From assembly GCA_964352735.1 (NCBI GenBank), contig CAYGTC010000010.1, positions 1 through 64,000 of the forward strand: a stretch of DNA of 64,000 nt. The letters run 5' to 3'. The notes beneath the pieces are model-generated. The model was not told the DNA's origin. It made no database searches and saw only the letters and a list, made by a program, of their open reading frames with translations. The DNA comes from NORP309 sp964352735 (GTDB taxonomy: Bacteria; Pseudomonadota; Gammaproteobacteria; Xanthomonadales; Marinicellaceae). The translations under genes and the position numbers were made by a program. Below are positions 8,686-16,638 of the stretch, in pieces; the stretch's first letter is position 1, and every line of letters starts with the position of its first letter.

Positions 8686-9186
8686 TTAGTCTGATTCTGG
8701 TAAAACCCAATCAGGACGAGCAAAATGGCAGGTATAGCCATTGGGTATGCGTTCTAAATAATCTTGGTGCTCTGGCTCTGCTTCCCAAAAAGCTTGTGCA
8801 GCACTGACTTTAGTGACCGCTGGTGCAGGCCATAAACCGGAAGCATTAACATCAGCAATGGTTTTAATGGCCATGGTTTTTTGTTCATCAGTGGTATAAA
8901 AAATCTCAGAGCGATACGAGTCACCCATATCATTGCCTTGTCTATCAAGCGTTGTTGGATCATGAATCTGAAAAAAGAAGGATAGAATTTGACGATAACT
9001 GATAACTTCATTGTCAAACTCAATTTCTATGGCTTCAGCATGGCCTGCATGGTTTCTGTAAGTGGCATTCTCAACATCACCGCCTGTATAACCCACACGG
9101 GTCGATAACACACCGTCCATTTTTCGGATCAAATCTTGCATTCCCCAAAAACAGCCGCCTGCTAGTATTGCGTGTTCTCTTGACAT
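8686..9186 (-). CDS. msrA: Peptide methionine (S)-S-oxide reductase MsrA
   Basis: 166 residues, full length for a one-domain MsrA. The catalytic Cys12 lies in the signature GGCFWG, followed by the conserved GYTGG and YxxVCxG-type region (GHAEAIEIEFD) and HDPTTLDRQGNDMGDSYRS. It reduces the S epimer of methionine sulfoxide in oxidised proteins and free methionine. No signal peptide, so it is cytoplasmic. Its ATG overlaps the stop of msrB by one base (TAATG), so the two are translationally coupled and cover both epimers. Any thioredoxin-recycling cysteine would be near the C-terminus (YTCHF). Confidence 0.95.
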   Translation of the reverse strand: MSREHAILAGGCFWGMQDLIRKMDGVLSTRVGYTGGDVENATYRNHAGHAEAIEIEFDNEVISYRQILSFFFQIHDPTTLDRQGNDMGDSYRSEIFYTTDEQKTMAIKTIADVNASGLWPAPAVTKVSAAQAFWEAEPEHQDYLERIPNGYTCHFARPDWVLPESD

Positions 9187-9635
9187 TATTTACTCTCTTG
9201 TATTTGTTTAATGTAATCAGCGTATCCCTCAGCCTCCATATTATCTCGATGGATAAATCGCAATGAAGCAGAGTTGATACAATAGCGTAAGCCACCCATG
9301 TCTTGTGGACCATCAGTAAAAACATGGCCTAAATGGCTGTCACCGTGAGTAGACCTGACTTCCGTACGAATCATTGCATGAGAAGTATCACGAACTTCAT
9401 TGATGTGAGTGGGCTCTATGGGTTTGCTAAAACTCGGCCAGCCACAACCGGAATCAAATTTATCTGATGAAACAAATAAGGGCTCTCCCGAAACGATGTC
9501 TACATATATACCTGGTTCATTGGTGTTGAGGTGTTCACCGGTACCGGGCATTTCAGTACCATTATTTTGTGTGACTCTGTATTGTTCATCATTTAATGCA
9601 TCAATCTTTTGTTGGTTTTTTTCATATTTATTCAT
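9186..9635 (-). CDS. msrB: Peptide methionine (R)-S-oxide reductase MsrB, zinc-less type
   Basis: 149 residues. The catalytic Cys119 is in RYCINSASLRF and the resolving Cys64 in SGCGWPSF, both canonical. The two CxxC pairs that bind zinc in E. coli MsrB are absent: the positions read VDIVSG and RSTHGDSH, so this is the metal-free form seen in several other bacteria. It reduces the R epimer of protein methionine sulfoxide. First gene of msrB-msrA, with the next ORF starting inside its stop codon. The ATG at 9635 has only a weak Shine-Dalgarno. Confidence 0.95.
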   Translation of the reverse strand: MNKYEKNQQKIDALNDEQYRVTQNNGTEMPGTGEHLNTNEPGIYVDIVSGEPLFVSSDKFDSGCGWPSFSKPIEPTHINEVRDTSHAMIRTEVRSTHGDSHLGHVFTDGPQDMGGLRYCINSASLRFIHRDNMEAEGYADYIKQIQESK

Positions 9636-9790
9636 AGTCTTTACTTTATGTGTTCGAAAGGAGGATTATTCAAGAAGATTCTCACAATATTTTGTTTTTT
9701 ATTTTGAGACATCAAAATAATAGTCCTTAAAAATTATAGACCAATGATCACCGAATGTTCTCTTAAAATAATGGAATTTGTATTAATTGG

Positions 9791-10732
9791 TTATTCAAAA
9801 GCGATTTGCATAATGGCGTCGCCTCGATTGACCATTGGATTGTTGTTTAAAGTCACAATATGGCCAGTTTTTGGTGCAATACATTCGTTTTTATAATCAG
9901 CAAATGCCCCACATATGTGCCCAACAGTTTGACCTTCTTTAACATTTTGACCCACTGTAATGGTTGGGTGAAAGAAACCAGAACTGGGGGCCCTTAACCA
10001 TTTACGACTGTGCCTGATTATGGTTTGTATAGGAGAATGGTGATAATTTTTCATGCCAAGGTAATGGAGTACTTTTTTGATACCCTCTATGGCCACATGT
10101 TTGGCACCAGCATCAAATCGCAACGCTTCACCGCCTTCATAAACAATGATGACTTTGTCTTTTTTTAGTGCTGTTTGACGCAATGACTTTGGGATCACAT
10201 TTGAATGTAATGTGAAAGGGGCATTAAATGCCAGTGCCAGTTCTTTGCAAGCTTCATTGGTTAATACAGCACGGGTTTGGGGAATGTTGAAGCGGCTTTT
10301 GCCACCGGTGTGTAAATCAATGATGTAATCACAATGTGGCAATATTTTTTTAGTCAACTGATAGGCAATTTGACTGGCCAGAGAACCTTTTGAATGGCCG
10401 GGAAAACTGCGGTTCACATCTTTGCCATCTGGGACTTCACGAGAAAAGTTGATGAAACCAAAAATATTCAATATGGGCACACAGATTACTGTGCCACGGT
10501 CCACTTGATTGATGTTGTCATCAATGGCACTGCGAATCACATCAATGGCATTGATTTCATCGCCATGCAAGCCTGCCATCAATAACAATACTGGTCCATC
10601 CTTAATGCCTCTGTTGATAAAAACCGGGACTTCAATGGGAGTGCCGGAGGTTAATTTGGCAATGTTGAGGGTGATTTTTGTGCTTTCGCCTTTTTTGATG
10701 TCAATGCCTGCTATTCTCATGAGTCTATTCAT
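9791..10732 (-). CDS. Succinylglutamate desuccinylase/aspartoacylase family zinc hydrolase
   Basis: About 313 residues of the AstE/AspA branch of M14 metallopeptidases. Zinc ligands are visible: H56 and E59 in AGLHGDE, and H141 in IDLHTGG; R108 in DVNRSFPG fits the substrate-carboxylate site. The C-terminal 80 residues look like the beta-domain of this subfamily (HPTITVGQNVKEGQTVG). Members cleave amide-linked acyl-amino acids. The reading frame extends to a TTG at 10777, but that would put 53 bases inside rimK; I take the ATG at 10732 (next choice 10720), where family similarity begins. Third gene of miaA-rimK-this, overlapping the rimK stop. The recurrent pairing with rimK suggests it trims or processes a RimK-type glutamyl product, which is inference. 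Confidence 0.85.
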   Translation of the reverse strand: MNRLMRIAGIDIKKGESTKITLNIAKLTSGTPIEVPVFINRGIKDGPVLLLMAGLHGDEINAIDVIRSAIDDNINQVDRGTVICVPILNIFGFINFSREVPDGKDVNRSFPGHSKGSLASQIAYQLTKKILPHCDYIIDLHTGGKSRFNIPQTRAVLTNEACKELALAFNAPFTLHSNVIPKSLRQTALKKDKVIIVYEGGEALRFDAGAKHVAIEGIKKVLHYLGMKNYHHSPIQTIIRHSRKWLRAPSSGFFHPTITVGQNVKEGQTVGHICGAFADYKNECIAPKTGHIVTLNNNPMVNRGDAIMQIAFE

Positions 10733-11609
10733 GCCTTTGGGTGATGGTTTGTAATTGAACAATGATTTTTTCAGCAATGTTGGTTTTTGTGGTTTTTTCT
10801 ATGCCTTCTAACCCCGGAGAAGCATTGACTTCCAGTACCAGAGGGCCACGTTTGGATTGTATCATATCAACACCAGCAACAGACAATCCCATGGTTTTTG
10901 TTGCGGTCAATGCCGTTTGTTGTTGCTCGGCAGTCAACTCAATAGGTTCAGCCTTACCTCCTTGATGAAGGTTTGATCTGAAATCGCCATTTTGAGCTTG
11001 TCTTTTCATGGCTGCAACCACTTGGTTGCCCACAATAAAAGCTCGTATATCAGCACCATTAGATTCTGCAATATACTCTTGTATGAGGAATTTTTTATTG
11101 GCTTTTTGATGCAGTGTGATGATTTCTTGAGCGTGTTTACGGTCTTTGATTAAAAACACACCATTACCTTGAGCACTTTCAAGTTGTTTCATCACAAAAG
11201 GGAAGCCTCCGATGGCGATAATCATTTCTTCAATGTTATAAAAATAATGCATGAAAAAAGTTTTTGGCATGCCTATGTTTTTATTGGTCAAAGACTGTAA
11301 ACAATGCAGTTTGTCTCTGGCTTTTAATAAGGCATCAGCGGTCACTAAAGTAGGAATGTTTTGCATTTCAAACTGTCTGATTACTGTAGAGCCATAATAA
11401 GTAAACGTTGAACCTACTCGTGGAATAATGGCATTGATGTATCTGAGTGATTGACCATTATAATAAATGACTGGATTGTTTTGCTCATTGATAATGCTAC
11501 AGTGCATGTAGTCAATGATGGCTGTATTATGCCCGGCGCGATTGGCTTCTTCTAATAATCTTCTGGTTGAATAGAGTTCTTTGTTGCGAGATAAGATCAG
11601 TACATTCAC
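10725..11609 (-). CDS. rimK: RimK-family ATP-grasp alpha-L-glutamate ligase
   Basis: 294 residues; E. coli RimK is 300. The N-terminal domain reads MNVLILSRNKELYSTRRLLEEA, as in RimK, followed by the ATP-grasp fold with FPFVMKQLESAQGNGV (phosphate-binding loop), FLIQEYIAES, DIRAFIVGNQVVAAMKR and the Mg-binding VLEVNASPGLEG. E. coli RimK adds glutamates to the C-terminus of ribosomal protein S6 and can make poly-glutamate. The start codon is GTG at 11609, overlapping the miaA TGA by four bases (GTGA). The hydrolase downstream overlaps its 3' end. The substrate here is not shown by the sequence. Confidence 0.9.
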   Translation of the reverse strand: MNVLILSRNKELYSTRRLLEEANRAGHNTAIIDYMHCSIINEQNNPVIYYNGQSLRYINAIIPRVGSTFTYYGSTVIRQFEMQNIPTLVTADALLKARDKLHCLQSLTNKNIGMPKTFFMHYFYNIEEMIIAIGGFPFVMKQLESAQGNGVFLIKDRKHAQEIITLHQKANKKFLIQEYIAESNGADIRAFIVGNQVVAAMKRQAQNGDFRSNLHQGGKAEPIELTAEQQQTALTATKTMGLSVAGVDMIQSKRGPLVLEVNASPGLEGIEKTTKTNIAEKIIVQLQTITQRHE

Positions 11610-12568
11610 AATTCGTTTGCCATAAATACTTCTGTTAATTTCTGAATTTCATCCAAATAGTTTTGATCCGTAGGATCTAACCAAATGGCATCCTGTTCTT
11701 TTCGCAGCCAGGTCCATTGCCTTTTGGCCAACTGTCTGGTTGCTACAATGCCTTTAAATATCATTTCATCATAGTTGAGTTGCCCATCAAGGTATTGCCA
11801 TACTTGTCGATAGCCAACACAGCGCATGGATGGCATGTCAATATTGATTCTTGGGTCACTTTTGAGTTGTTCTACTTCTTCAATAAAGCCTTCTTTGAGC
11901 ATTAAATGAAAACGTTGTTCGATGCGCTCATGTAATAAAGCTCTGTCAGGAGCAATGATGATTTTCAACTGTTGGTAATCAAGTTGATTGCCTTGATCTT
12001 GTTGATGTAACTCGCTCATGGTTTTGCCACTGATTTCATAGACTTCCAGAGCGCGTTGAATGCGTTGTGGATCATTGGCATTGATTCTCTGTGCGGATTC
12101 AGGATCTATGACTTTCAATTGATCATGCATGTGAGCCCAACCTTTATTCGTGGCTTGTTCTGTCAGGGCCTGCCTGATTGATTGATCGGCATCGGGTAAT
12201 GCTGACAGGCCGTTTTGTAATCGATGGTAATACATCATGGTCCCGCCTGCCAATAATGGCATTTGTTGATTCTGATGAAAATTTTCCATCAATTGATAAG
12301 CATCATTACAGAAATTAGCTGCAGAATAAGATTGCCACGGTTCTATGATATCTACCAATTCATGTGGGGCTTTTTTTAAGGTGGCAAGGTCAGGTTTAGC
12401 AGTGCCAATATTCATCTTTTTATAAACCAATGCAGAATCAACTGAGATGATCTCACAGCCATATTTTTCATGCAACAATATGGCAGCATCGGTTTTGCCC
12501 GCTGCTGTTGGTCCCATGAGGAAAATGGCTTTTTTAGTCAATGAATTATCCAGGTTAAAAAATATCAT
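11606..12568 (-). CDS. miaA: tRNA dimethylallyltransferase MiaA
   Basis: About 320 residues. The P-loop GPTAAGKT lies at 19-26, followed by ISVDSALVYKKMNIGTAKP, HELVDI, the dimethylallyl-diphosphate site region PLLAGGTMMYY and NDPQRIQRALEVYEISG, all standard for MiaA. It transfers a dimethylallyl group to A37 of tRNAs reading UNN codons. The frame is open to a TTG at 12619, but the ATG at 12568 with AGGT upstream puts the P-loop at the usual distance from the N-terminus. It heads the miaA-rimK-hydrolase transcript, with a four-base overlap to rimK; hfq, its frequent neighbour, is not here. Confidence 0.95.
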   Translation of the reverse strand: MIFFNLDNSLTKKAIFLMGPTAAGKTDAAILLHEKYGCEIISVDSALVYKKMNIGTAKPDLATLKKAPHELVDIIEPWQSYSAANFCNDAYQLMENFHQNQQMPLLAGGTMMYYHRLQNGLSALPDADQSIRQALTEQATNKGWAHMHDQLKVIDPESAQRINANDPQRIQRALEVYEISGKTMSELHQQDQGNQLDYQQLKIIIAPDRALLHERIEQRFHLMLKEGFIEEVEQLKSDPRINIDMPSMRCVGYRQVWQYLDGQLNYDEMIFKGIVATRQLAKRQWTWLRKEQDAIWLDPTDQNYLDEIQKLTEVFMANEL

Positions 12569-12839
12569 TATACCTGAATGGTATAAATTGAAAATAATTT
12601 TTTTAATGGCACCAGACAAGCGGAATAAATAAAGAAGTCGTTTAGTAAGAATAAAGTAAGAAAAAACAAGTTTAAAGTAAGGGATTGTTTGCAGTGAATA
12701 AACATAATGGACAGCGAATTTAGATTGGATGGGAAATTTAAATTTATGGCGATGGCATTATCCATCATCAGTTTTTTTCAAAAATCAGATTGTTGAGAAT
12801 CATACATAAAATTTAATAAAATAATAAAGGTAAAATATC

Positions 12840-13376
12840 ATGAGTATTAAAAATTCTATTGAAGCAAAAGTTGGCCCAGAAGGTTGGGAAAGAATGGCAA
12901 AAACAGCTGGAGTTAGCGTTGATGAATTAAAGGAGCGCGTCATCGGAGCTATTGAAAACTTGGGTCAAGATGCAAGATCTGCTGCATTAGAACCTCACCC
13001 CGAAGTGGGCGCTTTAACCAAAACCAGTAATGATTGCGATTCGCAAAAGTTTTCAATTTCACTTTTTAAGGTCATCGGATTGAGTGGTGAGTTGACATTA
13101 TGTGGAACTTCATCCAGTAATTGGACAGCTTCTTTAAAGGTCTGTTTAATTGTTGCGGGTGCCGAATTGTGGTGTACAACTTATAAATTTGACCCACATA
13201 ATTTGGGTGTGTGCTTTTCACCAAATGTGGGTGTGGCCAAAGCCGATATCTGTTTTAATTTGAAGATCAGCGGTGGTAAAGCCTGTTTGAATATTTCAGG
13301 TAAGGCTTGTTATTGGGTATTTGGCTGGTCATGTGGCAAGTTTGATACTACTGTATTTTGTATCCCGTTGCCATAA
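12840..13376 (+). CDS. Hypothetical bipartite protein with Cys-rich C-terminal half
   Basis: 178 residues, not recognised. The first 60 are charged, helical and free of cysteine (GPEGWERMAKTAGVSVDELKE..., ending at a Pro/Gly linker). The remaining 118 are beta-rich and contain ten cysteines at about 66, 88, 102, 112, 125, 138, 149, 157, 165 and 174, spaced mostly 8-14 apart, an even number that could all pair. There is no classical signal peptide, unusual for such a protein. The layout recalls a leader-core precursor, but no modification enzyme or transporter lies nearby. AAAGG stands about eight bases before the ATG. It is a single gene, ended by a strong terminator shared with the S8 protease. 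Confidence 0.65.
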   Translation: MSIKNSIEAKVGPEGWERMAKTAGVSVDELKERVIGAIENLGQDARSAALEPHPEVGALTKTSNDCDSQKFSISLFKVIGLSGELTLCGTSSSNWTASLKVCLIVAGAELWCTTYKFDPHNLGVCFSPNVGVAKADICFNLKISGGKACLNISGKACYWVFGWSCGKFDTTVFCIPLP

Positions 13377-13415
13377 TTTAGGTATGTGACAGCTGTTATC
13401 TAGCAGAGTAAATAT

Positions 13416-13448
13416 AAAAAAGCCCAAACAATTGGTTTGGGCTTTTTT
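13416..13448. terminator. Strong bidirectional terminator
   Basis: AAAAAAGCCCAAAC (13416-13429) pairs with GTTTGGGCTTTTTT (13435-13448) around a five-base loop. The GC-rich core and T runs on both strands make it a good intrinsic terminator for the Cys-rich gene on the plus strand and the S8 protease on the minus strand. Confidence 0.9.
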
Positions 13449-13491
13449 ACCGGTACAATCAGCATAAAATGCTGGTACACGTGGGGAGTTC

Positions 13492-15348
13492 TTATTGAAA
13501 ATCAATGCTCCAAGAGTCGATGAAACCAACATCTGCGCCAGCAGAATCGGTCACTTTTAATCTCCAGTTACCCGATGATTCAATGGTTCCAGCATTGAGT
13601 GTTGTGGACTCATTGATGTTATTGGCGCTGCCACCAGTTCCATCTCTTAGTACTGCTGTTTCACCAGTTGGGGTGAATATTTCAACCTTTAAATCACCAA
13701 TGTATGTGTGAACAATAGCATAGCTGACTTCGATGGTTCCTGATGCACCAGTTCTGGTCACATTCAGGCTACTTGTTGCGCCTGCTGGATTGTTGTCAGG
13801 AATGTTGATATTTGCTGTGTTCTCAAAGAAGTTTCCTGCTGGTGGCGGTGGATTGTTACTACCGCTGATGTCTTGTACAGCAGCATTTGCATCAACAATA
13901 CCGGCTCCACAATCTTTACTTCCTGATGTTGAACACTGATGAGAGCTGACATTAGGGAATGCTCTGGCCGTTGACTCTAGTGTTGTTTCAATCTCGGCTG
14001 GCGTTGCATCTGGCTTAACAGAATACAATAAAGCTGCAAGACCTGCTACATGAGGTGAAGCCATAGAGGTCCCTTGGAGACCTGCAATGATGTCATTACC
14101 TGGTGTGGCGGTGCCACTGTTATGCGTAGATTGTACCATATTAGCTGGTGTCCATACGCCACCCCTACAATCTGCTAAAGATGTGGGTGCATTTTCTCCA
14201 GGAGGCATACATGCATCACCACCGGGTGCTGCTACATCAATAGTTGTACCGTAGTTCGAATAGTAGGCACGACCACCGTCTCTGTTGGTGGCAGCCACTG
14301 AAATAACGTTGTTACAGTTAGCAGGTGGGAAACCTGATGAACTGTTTGAGTTACCGGCTGCAGCTACTACAGTAGTACCGGCATTAACGGCTGCATTGAT
14401 GGCACTTTGATAGGTATTTGAACAGGCACTGGGCTGTGTAGAACCTAAAGACATGTTGATGACTTCTGCTGGATTGGGGTTATTGGGAACGCCAGCAACA
14501 GTCAATCCCGCTGCCCAACGAATACCATCGGCAATGTCAGAAAGTGAACCACCACATTTACCAAGTACGCGGACAGGCACTAAATTAACACCCCAGGCCA
14601 CACCGGCAACATCTCTGTTATTGTTAGAAACAGCAGCAACTGTGCCTGCAACATGAGTACCGTGCCATGAGCTGTCTCTGGCTGGTGTGTTTGGCCTACA
14701 TTCATTGGCAGCAGAAAAATCACCGGGATCTTGTGCATTGCTATCTCTGCCATTGCCATCAACACCAACAGCCGCAGAACTGATCATGTCATATTCCCCA
14801 ACCACATTGCCAACTAGGTCAGCATGAGGGCGATATCCTGTATCTAATACAGCCACTGTCACAGCTGATGAACCGGTAGTTGTATCCCATGCAGCAGGTA
14901 AACGCATACCACCAGCATTTTCAAAATAATGCCACTGAGTGTTATAAGATGTATCATTTGGTGTGGCAAAAGGAACCATCCATGCATCAATTTCAGCGTA
15001 TTCTACATCTGCTCTTTTATTCAACTCATTCAGCATGTCTTGAACTTCGAATTTAGACATCTGTTTGGATTGGGTCATATCAAGGCTTAAGACCTCAGCT
15101 CCTCCTGACATGGTTCTTTTATAAGCTAAATCAACACCAAATGATTTGCCCATTTCAATGGCTCTATCTTTCGAATGGTTCAATGATTTTGATCTATTGG
15201 TGTCTTTATATTTAATGATGATGCCCGGGGCCATGGGATTCATTTGGACTTCTTGCTTAGTAAAACCTTGTTGTGCTTGGGCATTTATTGACATGCCAGA
15301 AAACAAAACTGTTGCTACAGATAGTGTTAGTTTATTTACTTTAAACAT
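13492..15348 (-). CDS. Secreted S8 (subtilisin-family) serine protease with P domain
   Basis: 618 residues: signal peptide 1-25 (ends NAQAQ), inhibitor-type propeptide about 35-125, peptidase S8 domain about 150-490, a Pro-rich linker (NNPPPPAG) and a proprotein-convertase P domain about 505-618. The catalytic triad is complete: D169 (AVLDTGY), H229 (WHGTHVAGT), S428 (QGTSMASPHVAG), with oxyanion N333 (AAAGNSN). Six or more cysteines in the peptidase part suggest disulfides, as in proteases that mature outside the cell. Probably exported by Sec and type II secretion, then processed. The ATG at 15348 has a strong GAGGAG eight bases upstream. It is monocistronic. Confidence 0.95.
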   Translation of the reverse strand: MFKVNKLTLSVATVLFSGMSINAQAQQGFTKQEVQMNPMAPGIIIKYKDTNRSKSLNHSKDRAIEMGKSFGVDLAYKRTMSGGAEVLSLDMTQSKQMSKFEVQDMLNELNKRADVEYAEIDAWMVPFATPNDTSYNTQWHYFENAGGMRLPAAWDTTTGSSAVTVAVLDTGYRPHADLVGNVVGEYDMISSAAVGVDGNGRDSNAQDPGDFSAANECRPNTPARDSSWHGTHVAGTVAAVSNNNRDVAGVAWGVNLVPVRVLGKCGGSLSDIADGIRWAAGLTVAGVPNNPNPAEVINMSLGSTQPSACSNTYQSAINAAVNAGTTVVAAAGNSNSSSGFPPANCNNVISVAATNRDGGRAYYSNYGTTIDVAAPGGDACMPPGENAPTSLADCRGGVWTPANMVQSTHNSGTATPGNDIIAGLQGTSMASPHVAGLAALLYSVKPDATPAEIETTLESTARAFPNVSSHQCSTSGSKDCGAGIVDANAAVQDISGSNNPPPPAGNFFENTANINIPDNNPAGATSSLNVTRTGASGTIEVSYAIVHTYIGDLKVEIFTPTGETAVLRDGTGGSANNINESTTLNAGTIESSGNWRLKVTDSAGADVGFIDSWSIDFQ

Positions 15349-15579
15349 GAGTAAATTCTCCTCTATATATTGTTTATTTTATTATTATTTTCAGGTTCAT
15401 TCTAAGGAACCTGCTTGTTAAGTTAGCACAATTAAAAATAAAAACAGTTACTGTTTGCAGGTTGTTTGTTGAAATTGTGAATTAGGTCTAGTTAGTATAA
15501 AATTTTTTTCATATGATTGAAAAAAAAATATTTTTTCAAAATGTATGAGCTATCTTATTGATCTTCATGAATATTGTTG

Positions 15580-15629
15580 TTTTTTATTTGTTAATTAAAT
15601 ATAAAATGTTATTTTTTATTTGTTAATTA
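15580..15629. repeat. 18-base AT-rich direct repeat, 32-base period
   Basis: The 18-mer TTTTTTATTTGTTAATTA occurs at 15580-15597 and again at 15612-15629, just after the desaturase stop and about 230 bases before the S8 protease start. The 290-base gap between these genes is otherwise AT-rich and empty. It may be a slipped duplication or a paired binding site. Confidence 0.4.
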
Positions 15630-15638
15630 TTTTTCATA

Positions 15639-16445
15639 TCACTTTATAGAAAAAACAGATTTTTTTGGTAAATCAGAGGCTACTTGGTCGATTCTGTTGG
15701 CCAAAATTGCTAAGTGGCAGGTTGGTACCGCAGGAAATAAATGGTGTTCCATATGGTAAAACATATTAAATGTCAGTTTTGCTAACCATTTATTTCTGAT
15801 GGTTCTTCCGACATGAATGTCGGGGTCACAATCATGATGAACAGTCCAAACAGCAAAAAAGGCAGTCATACATTGGCCTAAAGTCATGGCCACAATGTGG
15901 TATTTTAAAAAATCATAATCCAGAACCGCAAATATCAAAGAAATGAATAGAGTATTGGCTAACAATTCTGCACAAATCCATTTCAACTGCCTTTTGTTCG
16001 CTACTTGAAATGCTTTGATGATGAGTAGGATTGGAAATAACGGGCCAATCAACAGGGCGAATAATGCTGACCGATGAGCACTGATGGCTTCTATGTCTTG
16101 TTCGTCAGGATAAAATTTATGATGACGAAGGTGATTGATTTGAACAACATGCATAGAACCCAACATCAAAACGCTTAATATGAACATCAACCATTCGTGT
16201 TGAGGTTTGCTTATACCAATGGCATAGTGATTGGCATTGTGATTTTGTCGTAAACCTGTGAGAAAAAAAACAAAAGAGCAGAATAAGGCCATAAAATACC
16301 ATTGGTAAGCAGCAGCGACAAGAGAACTGATGAGCCATGGTAAAGAAATGAGAAGCTCAGTGATTATCTCAATTGGTTTGAGTTTCAATAGATCTTGCCA
16401 CTGTACTGAGGCCATTGCTTGTTGATGTGTATTGTTTTTTTTCAT
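15639..16445 (-). CDS. Membrane fatty acid desaturase family protein
   Basis: 268 residues with four hydrophobic stretches and the histidine clusters of the membrane desaturase family that hold the di-iron site: HNANH (69-73), HLRHH (105-109), HHDCD (203-207) and HMEHH (231-235). The best fit is the PF00487 family, which inserts double bonds in acyl chains or hydroxylates related lipids at the inner membrane. The exact substrate and position cannot be read from sequence. It is divergent from the M16 peptidase gene; a spaced direct repeat lies in the shared upstream region. Confidence 0.85.
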   Translation of the reverse strand: MKKNNTHQQAMASVQWQDLLKLKPIEIITELLISLPWLISSLVAAAYQWYFMALFCSFVFFLTGLRQNHNANHYAIGISKPQHEWLMFILSVLMLGSMHVVQINHLRHHKFYPDEQDIEAISAHRSALFALLIGPLFPILLIIKAFQVANKRQLKWICAELLANTLFISLIFAVLDYDFLKYHIVAMTLGQCMTAFFAVWTVHHDCDPDIHVGRTIRNKWLAKLTFNMFYHMEHHLFPAVPTCHLAILANRIDQVASDLPKKSVFSIK

Positions 16446-16502
16446 TATTTTTTCTACTGTATTACCAATGTCTTTATTACATCATTGTCAGTAAATATGG
16501 AC

Positions 16503-16550
16503 TTCCAGAATGATCAATATTGTTATGTTTTGTATTCCAGAATGAGCAAT
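16503..16550. promoter_or_regulatory. Paired 16-base direct repeat between divergent genes
   Basis: TTCCAGAATGATCAAT at 16503-16518 and TTCCAGAATGAGCAAT at 16535-16550 differ at one base and are 32 bases apart, about three helical turns, so both would face the same side of the DNA. They lie between the desaturase (start 16445) and the M16 lipoprotein gene (start 16639). This is typical of tandem sites for one regulator; the regulator is unknown. Confidence 0.4.
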
Positions 16551-16638
16551 CAGGAAAATAAAACAACAATTTTACCTTTAAATTGACTTGAGTCATGAAT
16601 TGCGTACACTGAATTTTTGTAACTAAGCCAGTGACTCT

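Noticed and set aside
8754..9325. Open frames of 82-89 codons overlapping msrA and msrB on the same strand
   Set aside because: They are out-of-frame shadows of two well-identified genes.
10733..10777. Longer N-terminus of the aspartoacylase-like protein from TTG
   Set aside because: It lies inside rimK, has no family similarity and needs a rare start codon.
12569..12619. Longer MiaA from TTG at 12619
   Set aside because: Adds 17 residues not found in MiaA before the P-loop; the ATG at 12568 fits better.
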